Assembly: GCF_028683095.1 (NCBI RefSeq)
Contig: NZ_JAJUBC010000002.1
Coordinates: 1-64,000, forward strand
Length of the DNA stretch: 64,000 bases
From: Enterovibrio gelatinilyticus
GTDB taxonomy: Bacteria > Pseudomonadota > Gammaproteobacteria > Enterobacterales > Vibrionaceae
Reading direction: 5' to 3'
The notes below the pieces were generated by a model that did no database searches, was not told the DNA's origin, and saw nothing but the letters and a program-made list of their open reading frames with translations. Both the position numbers and the translations under genes were made by a program. Shown piece by piece: positions 56,974 through 64,000 of the stretch (positions within the stretch are counted from its first letter, which is position 1; every line of letters begins with the position of its first letter).

Positions 56974-57627
56974 TTAGCTTTTCACAACACCGTTTGGTGT
57001 GCCTTCAAGCACAACATCAGCACCGCGATTCGCAAACAGACCCACTGTCACCACACCCGCAATACCATTGATGGTATCTTCAAGTTGCTTTGCATCGGTG
57101 ATTTGAAGGTTATGCACATCAAGAATCATATTGCCGTTGTCAGTCACACAACCTTCACGGTAGCAAGGATCACCACCCAGCTTCACCAGTTCGCGAGCAA
57201 CATAAGAGCGCGCCATTGGGATCACTTCAACGGGCAATGGAAATTGACCCAGAACATCCACTTTCTTGGTGTCATCAATAATGCAGATAAATTTCTCTGC
57301 AATCGCTGCGACGATTTTCTCACGCGTCAGTGCAGCACCGCCGCCTTTGATCATATCGTTGGTTGGGTTGATTTCATCAGCGCCGTCGACATAGATATCC
57401 AAGCTTGCCACTTCATTGGCATCAAATACGGGAATACCAATCTTCTCAAGACGCTCAGTCGATGCTACTGAGCTCGACACCGCACCTTTGATTTGCTCTT
57501 TCATGGTTTCAAGGGCATCAATGAAGTGATTAACGGTTGAGCCTGTACCTACGCCGACAATGCTGCCTTTGGTAACATATTCCAACGCAGCCCAGCCAGC
57601 CGCTTTCTTCATTTCATCCTGAGTCAT
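56974..57627 (-). CDS. rpiA: Ribose-5-phosphate isomerase A
   Basis: Interconverts ribose 5-phosphate and ribulose 5-phosphate in the pentose phosphate pathway. The 217 residues show the phosphate-binding [11 protein letters not shown], the acidic DGADEI motif and the catalytic [12 protein letters not shown] stretch. AGGAGATCC precedes the ATG. It is next to serA as in E. coli and has its own terminator. Confidence 0.98.
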   Translation of the reverse strand: MTQDEMKKAAGWAALEYVTKGSIVGVGTGSTVNHFIDALETMKEQIKGAVSSSVASTERLEKIGIPVFDANEVASLDIYVDGADEINPTNDMIKGGGAALTREKIVAAIAEKFICIIDDTKKVDVLGQFPLPVEVIPMARSYVARELVKLGGDPCYREGCVTDNGNMILDVHNLQITDAKQLEDTINGIAGVVTVGLFANRGADVVLEGTPNGVVKS

Positions 57628-57744
57628 GAGGATCTCCTGCTAATTTAGGGGGAAAAACGCGAGGCCGATTATACAGATCTCAATCGGTAAGTTGGGGATT
57701 TTTACATACACAGATCCCGTTCCGACTGATCCAATCAGATTCGT

Positions 57745-58347
57745 TCATATCGTCCACTGCCAGTGTTTTGAAGGCGTCAATATTTCAGGCAATGGAACAT
57801 CCCACGCTTCGACGGGGAGAGCGTTCACTTGCTGACAGTCATGTGCAAGCCCCAAAGGCTTAGCACCTTGCTGCGTCTCATACCAAGGTGCAAGCGTGCG
57901 ATCATAATAGCCTCCTCCCATGCCCAATCGTTGACCTGTTTGATCAAACGCCACCAACGGGGTGCAAATCAGATCGAGTTTGCTCACTGGTAACACATCT
58001 CTCACATCCAATTTGGGCTCTAGGATATGATAACGATTAGGAATGAGGACGGATTGACGATGGTAATGAAGAAAGAGTAAATGCCCTTTACTAAAAGGGT
58101 GAATCACTGGCAAATACACAGACTTACTTTCCGCCCAGCAATGCTCTATCAGTGGTGTCGTATCAATTTCGCCGTCCACCGACAAATAAAGAGCAATATG
58201 CTTGGCACTGCTGACAACCTCAGCCTGCTGAAAACGCGAGAGCAATTGCGCTGCAGCGTCTTGCTGGGATGAGTCTGATAAGGCGCGCCTCTGAAGGCGG
58301 ATTTGTTTGCGTAGCGCTTGGCGCTGATCGGACGTTGTTGCTTGCAT
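57745..58347 (-). CDS. fau: 5-formyltetrahydrofolate cyclo-ligase
   Basis: Converts 5-formyl-tetrahydrofolate to 5,10-methenyl-tetrahydrofolate using ATP, clearing an inhibitor made by serine hydroxymethyltransferase. In E. coli (ygfA/fau) it also affects persistence. The 200-residue protein has the N-terminal basic Arg/Lys/Gln-rich start and the signature GMGGGYYDRTLA. It is downstream of 6S RNA, and the two are expected to come from one transcript. Confidence 0.95.
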   Translation of the reverse strand: MQATTSDQRQALRKQIRLQRRALSDSSQQDAAAQLLSRFQQAEVVSSAKHIALYLSVDGEIDTTPLIEHCWAESKSVYLPVIHPFSKGHLLFLHYHRQSVLIPNRYHILEPKLDVRDVLPVSKLDLICTPLVAFDQTGQRLGMGGGYYDRTLAPWYETQQGAKPLGLAHDCQQVNALPVEAWDVPLPEILTPSKHWQWTI

Positions 58348-58387
58348 CGGCGGTCCTTGCCGTTTGCTGAATGGTCTATCTAAGAAG

Positions 58388-58571
58388 GGATGGCCCCGGA
58401 GTGCCGTTGGGGATCTTACGCCCTTGAACCCTGCGGTTCAAGGCGGATGGGCAGAACAGACCGTAGGCTTCTCGGTACGAGCCGAGCTTGCACAAAAGCC
58501 TGTAACAACTCACCCTTAGATGTGCTTATCGGCTCAGGGACTCAGATCCACTGACGCACACTCCAGGGTCA
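58388..58571 (-). ncRNA. ssrS: 6S RNA
   Basis: A roughly 184-base RNA lies between zapA and fau, the conserved location. The terminal stem is seen as CCCTGGAGTG (complement of 58559-58568) pairing perfectly with CACTCCGGGG (complement of 58394-58403). Internal sequences match E. coli 6S at GTCCCTGAGCCGATA, CCGAGAAGCCT and the CGCCTTGAACC...GGTTCAAGGG hairpin near the 3' end. The long, mostly double-stranded hairpin mimics open promoter DNA and binds sigma-70 holoenzyme in stationary phase. Ends are approximate. Confidence 0.95.
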
Positions 58572-58585
58572 AACAGGTAAAGCCC

Positions 58586-58894
58586 TTAGGCTTTCGACGC
58601 GCTGTGCTTCAACAACGCCTCTTCAATCGTTTGCTGCAACAGCGTAATACGCTGCTCCATATCATTCTTTTCATCGACACTTTTTTGCTTTTCTGCCAAC
58701 AATTCGTAGCAGACATTAAGTGCCGCAATCGTGAGCAACTGCTCTGTATTCGTTACTTTAGTGCGCCCAGACAATTCATGCAACCGTTGATCAAAGTCGT
58801 TCGCTGCTTCAACCAATGCCTCTTCCTGCCCTGCTGGACAGTTAACGCGCATCGTCTTACCTAGGATTTGAATTTCAACAGCCTGCGTAGTCAT
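58586..58894 (-). CDS. zapA: Cell division protein ZapA
   Basis: Small FtsZ-ring stabiliser that cross-links FtsZ filaments. The 102 residues have the compact N-terminal ZapA fold ([29 protein letters not shown]) and a C-terminal coiled coil (about 60-95). The 6S RNA begins about 15 bases after its stop. It diverges from ygfB, and the 281 bases between them show no other gene. Confidence 0.97.
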   Translation of the reverse strand: MTTQAVEIQILGKTMRVNCPAGQEEALVEAANDFDQRLHELSGRTKVTNTEQLLTIAALNVCYELLAEKQKSVDEKNDMEQRITLLQQTIEEALLKHSASKA

Positions 58895-59175
58895 TATCTT
58901 TTTGAGCTCCCTTCAAAGTGCGATGTCGCACCCTGACGTAACGGGCACAAACTATAGAAAATGGCAGATTAAACTGCAAGTTTATCCTAATGTCTTGTGT
59001 CTCTCGACGCACTGATTAGACGAAAAGTCGTCAATGTGATGAAAATCAGAGCTATTTTGAAATTCTGAAAGACGTTTCCGTGGGCATGCATGGACTTTTT
59101 AGGTTGAGATGTTCAGTGACATTGCGCTAAGTGGTAGCATACGGCAAGAAACTAACGGTATCCAAGGTGGCCCTC

Positions 59176-59751
59176 GTGACACAAGTAACTTTACCTGAAT
59201 ACAGCATCATTGCTACCACTCTAAAGTCCGACAGCTTGGCGGTGACCCCCGCTGAAATGCAAGGATTGCTTTGCGGCATGCTTTGCGGTGGACTCGACCC
59301 AGAACTCGGCAATTGGATGCCAATGCTTTATGACTACACCAACGATGGTGCTGGCTGGCCACATGAATCAAAAACGCTGGCAGCCACCTCGCTGGGTATT
59401 GCTAATAATCAACTGACATCAGGCCAAATGGATTTCGACCCTCTGCTGCCAGACGAAAACGTTGAACTTGTTGACCGTGCTGATGGCCTATCAGAGTGGG
59501 TGAATGCCTTTATCGCAGGTATCGGTCTTGCTGGTGTGACTGCTGGGAAGCTCTCTGACGATGCAAAAGAAGTGCTTGCCGATTTGGCTGAAATTGCACA
59601 ACTTGGCATTGATGAAGACGAAGACTTAGAAGAACAAGCCCTGCTGCTTGAGCAAGTGATTGAGCATGTACGTGTATGCGCCATGACTCTGCATATTGAG
59701 CTTGGCGCCAAAGCGCAAAACGATGAAGATGCGAAGCCAACACTTCACTAA
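59176..59751 (+). CDS. ygfB: YgfB family (UPF0149) protein
   Basis: A 191-residue acidic protein of the UPF0149/YgfB family. The sequence tracks E. coli YgfB: TPAEMQGLLCGMLCGG near the start, WVNAFIAGIGLA in the middle, and the LGIDEDEDLEEQ...EHVRVC region near the end, with a final PTLH. Its function is not known in most species. The start is a GTG with AAGGTGG five bases upstream. An in-frame GTG 45 bases earlier lacks a ribosome site. The ubiH gene follows after 94 bases. The pepP gene found between them in E. coli is missing. Confidence 0.93.
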   Translation: MTQVTLPEYSIIATTLKSDSLAVTPAEMQGLLCGMLCGGLDPELGNWMPMLYDYTNDGAGWPHESKTLAATSLGIANNQLTSGQMDFDPLLPDENVELVDRADGLSEWVNAFIAGIGLAGVTAGKLSDDAKEVLADLAEIAQLGIDEDEDLEEQALLLEQVIEHVRVCAMTLHIELGAKAQNDEDAKPTLH

Positions 59752-59845
59752 GCCAGCACCGCAATAAACCAAGGTTAAGATCAGCGTATCACCAATTAAC
59801 AACACGCGATTGTTATCAGAAGCACTCGCTGGAGAAAGGCAAGGA

Positions 59846-61051
59846 ATGGACGCAACAGCGCCGTCAACACACACATATGATGTAATTATCGCAGGAGGCG
59901 CAATGGCTGGTGCAACACTCGCACTCGCCATTGAGCAACTGACGCAGGCTCAACTGTCCGTCGCCGTTGTGGAAGCCGCTATCCCTGACCATGCCCATCC
60001 TGGGTATGACGCGAGAAGCATCGCGCTGTCCTACGGAAGTTGCCAATTGCTTGAGCAGTTAGGTATTTGGCATCACGTTGCACCATTCGCCACCGCCATT
60101 AACACCATCCATGTTTCAGATCGTGGTCATTTCGGACTCACCGAGATGAATGCTAGCACGGAAGGCTTACCCTACTTGGGCAATGTGATTGAACTGGCTG
60201 ATGCAGGGCGTGAATTTCATCAAGCCCTGAGCCAAGCTAAAAACATCACTTTGTACTGCCCCTCTTTCGTCACCGAACTGACCCGAGAAACGGACAAGGT
60301 CACGATAACGCTCAATGATGGACAAGTGCTTACCACCAAACTGATGGTTGCTGCCGACGGCGCCCTTTCCTCATGCTGTGACATGGTCGGTATCGCCCGC
60401 CATGAACATGATTTTGAACAAGTCGCGCTGATCGCCAATGTCACTACATCGTTGCCTCATCAAGGCAAGGCGTTTGAACGCTTTACCGAAACCGGTCCAG
60501 TCGCGTTGTTGCCAATGTCTGAAGGTCGCAGCTCATTAGTGTGGTGTGTCAAACCACACGAAGCGCCCGATTTTCTCGCGCTGTCTGATCGTGAATTTGC
60601 AGAGAAACTCCAACAAACGTTCGGCTGGCGCCTTGGCCAGTTGTTACATGTTGGGCAGCGAAACAGCTATCCACTGATCTTGCGCCAAGCAACTCAGCTG
60701 ATCAGCCATCGCTTTGCTGTTGTGGGAAATGCAGCCCAAACGCTACACCCAATTGCAGGCCAAGGCTTTAACCTTGGGCTTCGAGATGTAGTCACCTTGG
60801 CAGAAGAAATTGCCAAGGCACACAAAGAACAACAAGACTGTGGCAACATGATAATGCTTCAGCGTTACCTTCATCGTCGCGAACCAGACAGAGATGCCAC
60901 TGTCGCCATGACATCGGGCCTTGTTCATGGTTTTTCCAATACGTCTGCGCCACTCAGTCTTGGGCGCAATTTAGGACTGGCGGCAATGTCCGTCTTTAGC
61001 GGATTAAAAGCGCCATTGCTAAAACGTGCAATGGGGCTGGTAGAACGATAA
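59846..61051 (+). CDS. ubiH: 2-octaprenyl-6-methoxyphenol hydroxylase UbiH
   Basis: FAD-dependent monooxygenase of aerobic ubiquinone synthesis (C1 hydroxylation). From the ATG at MDATAPSTHTYDV it has 401 residues, with the dinucleotide motif DVIIAGGAMAGATLALAI, the ATG/DG motif VAADGALSS and the flavin motif GNAAQTLHPIAGQGFNLGLRD. An in-frame TTG 36 bases earlier is rejected because AAGG sits directly before the ATG. Its stop overlaps the next start (TAATG), so it is coupled to ubiI. Confidence 0.95.
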   Translation: MDATAPSTHTYDVIIAGGAMAGATLALAIEQLTQAQLSVAVVEAAIPDHAHPGYDARSIALSYGSCQLLEQLGIWHHVAPFATAINTIHVSDRGHFGLTEMNASTEGLPYLGNVIELADAGREFHQALSQAKNITLYCPSFVTELTRETDKVTITLNDGQVLTTKLMVAADGALSSCCDMVGIARHEHDFEQVALIANVTTSLPHQGKAFERFTETGPVALLPMSEGRSSLVWCVKPHEAPDFLALSDREFAEKLQQTFGWRLGQLLHVGQRNSYPLILRQATQLISHRFAVVGNAAQTLHPIAGQGFNLGLRDVVTLAEEIAKAHKEQQDCGNMIMLQRYLHRREPDRDATVAMTSGLVHGFSNTSAPLSLGRNLGLAAMSVFSGLKAPLLKRAMGLVER

Positions 61052-62262
61052 TGAAAATGACAAATGTAGACATCGCCATTATTGGTGGCGGTATGGTGGG
61101 ATTAACATTGGCAGCTGCACTCGCTGACAGCGACCTTCGCATCGCCGTCATCGAAGGAAAAATGCCAGACATCGATCTGCCTCCCCTTCCCGATTTGCGT
61201 GTTTCTGCGCTCAGCCGCGCCAGCGAAAACATCTTAAAAAATGTAAGTGCATGGGACGGAATTACGTCTCGACGCAGCAGCCCATATCAGAAAATGTCGG
61301 TGTGGGAACAAGACAGCTTTGGCGCGATTGATTTTGATGCCATGGACATGGGTCAGCCGAACCTAGGCTATATCGTCGAAAACCGCGTTATCCAACTGTC
61401 ATTGTTTGAACGCATCAAGCAGCAACACAATGTCACCCTATTTTGCCCAGACAAATGCGCGAGCATGATGTTCGGCGAAACCGAAGCTTGGCTAACACTC
61501 GATTCTGGCAATGCCATTACTGCGAAACTGGTGGTTGGTGCTGATGGTGCAAATTCATGGGTTAGAAATCAACTGTCCATCCCGCTGACTCATTGGGACT
61601 ATGGGCACAGCGCGCTCGTTGCCAACATTCGCACTGCAGAGCCTCATGGCGGCGTTGCACGCCAAATCTTCACCCCTGATGGCCCATTGGCATTCTTGCC
61701 GCTGTCAGACCCGTACCTTTGCTCTATCGTGTGGTCTCAATCCCCTGAGCTTGCAGACCAACGATGTGCTTTGTCTGATGAAGACTTTAACAAAGCACTG
61801 ACTGCCGCATTTGATACACGACTGGGGATTTGCTCTGTAGCAAGCGAGCGGGCTGCGTTTCCGCTGAAGATGCGCTATGCCCGCGACTTCGTGGTCGAGC
61901 GCGTCGCACTGATCGGGGATGCCGCTCACACCATTCACCCGTTGGCAGGTCAAGGTGTCAATCTCGGGTTGTTAGATGCCACCAGCTTAGCGCAAGAGTT
62001 AGTGCGTTTGCATGAAGAAGGCAAAGACATTGGCGAGAAAGCCAACCTTCGCAGTTTTGAGCGCTGGCGCAAAGCCGAAGCGGCTCACATGATTGCCGCC
62101 ATGCAGGGGTTTCGCGATATTTTCTCAGGTGAAAACCCCGCCAAGAAACTGTTCCGTGGCATTGGCTTGATGGCCGCAGCGACCCTGCCAGGGATTAAAA
62201 CGCAGTTTATTAAGCGAGCTTTGGGGTTAAATGGGGATTTGCCCGAGTTGGCAAAGAAATAG
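61051..62262 (+). CDS. ubiI: Ubiquinone hydroxylase UbiI (VisC)
   Basis: FAD-dependent C5 hydroxylase of ubiquinone synthesis, 403 residues. It has DIAIIGGGMVGLTLAAAL at the N-terminus, LVVGADGANSWVR in the middle and GDAAHTIHPLAGQGVNLGLLD near 300. It is a paralogue of UbiH next to it, and the two are a coupled pair. The stop codon is followed directly by a heptamer tandem repeat. Confidence 0.96.
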   Translation: MKMTNVDIAIIGGGMVGLTLAAALADSDLRIAVIEGKMPDIDLPPLPDLRVSALSRASENILKNVSAWDGITSRRSSPYQKMSVWEQDSFGAIDFDAMDMGQPNLGYIVENRVIQLSLFERIKQQHNVTLFCPDKCASMMFGETEAWLTLDSGNAITAKLVVGADGANSWVRNQLSIPLTHWDYGHSALVANIRTAEPHGGVARQIFTPDGPLAFLPLSDPYLCSIVWSQSPELADQRCALSDEDFNKALTAAFDTRLGICSVASERAAFPLKMRYARDFVVERVALIGDAAHTIHPLAGQGVNLGLLDATSLAQELVRLHEEGKDIGEKANLRSFERWRKAEAAHMIAAMQGFRDIFSGENPAKKLFRGIGLMAAATLPGIKTQFIKRALGLNGDLPELAKK

Positions 62263-62289
62263 GGTACTGGGTACTGGGTACTGGGTACT
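62262..62289. repeat. Heptanucleotide tandem repeat (GGGTACT, four copies)
   Basis: Four exact copies of GGGTACT follow the ubiI stop codon, and the first base belongs to the TAG. It is in the convergent junction with eno. Confidence 0.95.
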
Positions 62290-62340
62290 GCAAAATGTTT
62301 TTGACGGCCTGAGATGCGGTCAAGCTTTTCGCTTTCGCTC

Positions 62341-62386
62341 TTCCTAGGATCTAGGGCCTGCTCTTCCTAGAACCTGTTTTTCCTAG
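62341..62386. repeat. Dispersed TTCCTAG repeats before the eno terminator
   Basis: TTCCTAG occurs at 62341, 62364 and 62380, each followed by related A/T-rich text (GATCT or AACCT). The surrounding stretch to 62420 has no gene. A related CTAGGATCTAG core occurs in the hairpin at 21542-21564. Confidence 0.5.
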
Positions 62387-62424
62387 ATCTTTGTATTCCC
62401 TATCCTACAAACCCTACAAACAAA

Positions 62425-62450
62425 AAAACGGCTCCCGAGGGAGCCGTTTT
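62425..62450. terminator. Terminator of eno (bidirectional)
   Basis: AAAACGGCTCC and GGAGCCGTTTT flank a CGAG loop, 46 bases after the eno stop. A-rich flanks on the + side provide a T run for eno. Confidence 0.9.
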
Positions 62451-62495
62451 CATATCTAAATCAGCGTATCGCCGACTGAATGAAGAGCTAAGCGA

Positions 62496-63815
<1,320 letters not shown>

Positions 63816-63877
63816 TCATATAGCTTAAAAATGCGAAAAGCGGCTGCACTACCTTCGCAACCGCCCTTTGTTCTCAG

Positions 63878-64000
63878 TTACAGCTCACCACGCTGATTTT
63901 TACCTGCCGCTGCCACAAAGCCTTCAAACAAAGGATGGCCGTCGCGCGGTGTAGAGGTAAATTCAGGGTGGAACTGGCACGCCACAAACCATGGGTGCTC
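63878..64000 (-). CDS. pyrG: CTP synthase, C-terminal fragment (cut by window edge)
   Basis: The last 40 codons and TAA stop of CTP synthase, which makes CTP from UTP and glutamine. The fragment contains FHPEF with the His and Glu of the glutaminase catalytic triad, and the conserved [17 protein letters not shown]. The rest of the gene lies beyond the right edge. It is upstream of eno on the same strand, the usual pyrG-eno pair. Confidence 0.95.
   Translation of the reverse strand, partial: EHPWFVACQFHPEFTSTPRDGHPLFEGFVAAAGKNQRGEL

Noticed and set aside
56938-57471. 177-codon open frame on the + strand
   Set aside because: It is fully antisense to rpiA, has no ribosome site and its composition (many His, Thr, Lys) is that of a shadow frame.

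Overview
This window is core chromosome of a gammaproteobacterium, almost certainly a member of the Vibrionaceae. The evidence is the gene order (clpB-pgeF-rluD/bamD-raiA-pheA/tyrA-aroF; rpsP-rimM-trmD-rplS; ffh/ypjD-corC; csrA-alaS-recX-recA-pncC/mutS/rpoS-nlpD-pcm-surE-truD-ispF-ispD-ftsB; serA-rpiA-fau-6S-zapA/ygfB-ubiH-ubiI; eno-pyrG) and an oadGAB sodium-pump operon beside the csrA/tRNA block, an arrangement I know from Vibrio. Base composition looks moderate, with short AT-rich intergenic regions. A Grimontia/Enterovibrio/Photobacterium-like relative is plausible, but the genus is inference.

Layout. 0.2-7.7 kb: ClpB behind a sigma-32 promoter, PgeF, RluD, BamD, RaiA with a CRP-type promoter, and PheA behind a transcription attenuator. 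7.8-16 kb: aroF-tyrA with a TyrR box, a DUF2799 lipoprotein, an HdeD-like membrane protein, YjjG, then the S16/RimM/TrmD/L19 operon and ffh. 16.3-18.5 kb: ypjD and a CorC-type transporter. 18.6-26.3 kb is the only clearly accessory part. It holds a LacI regulator, a sugar ABC importer (binding protein, two permeases, ATPase), a divergent DUF1479 oxygenase-like protein and an SLT-like lipoprotein, sitting where other vibrios carry luxS. 26.4-32.9 kb: gshA, an M16 peptidase, yqaA, yqaB and a quinone-oxidoreductase-like gene. 33-36.4 kb: oadGAB. 36.9-37.7 kb: six tRNA genes (four Arg-ACG, two Ser-GCT). 37.9-55.3 kb: csrA to recA, mutS, the rpoS/ispDF block, a YbaK-domain protein, argO/argP and yggE. 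55.4-64 kb: serA, rpiA, fau, 6S RNA, zapA, ygfB, two ubiquinone hydroxylases, eno and the 3' end of pyrG.

The genes join several processes: aromatic amino-acid synthesis under three visible controls (attenuator, TyrR box, bifunctional enzymes), ribosome biogenesis and protein export, stress and DNA repair (ClpB, RecA/RecX with a LexA box, MutS, RpoS, 6S RNA, RaiA), and central carbon and one-carbon metabolism. The points most worth a second look are the luxS-locus replacement with its phased LacI-type operators and DUF1479 partner, a probable CTG start for recX, a pheA attenuator with a Phe-poor leader peptide, the absence of lysC and pepP from expected places, nested palindromes, and short tandem repeats in three convergent gene junctions. 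No phage, IS element, CRISPR array or rRNA gene is visible.
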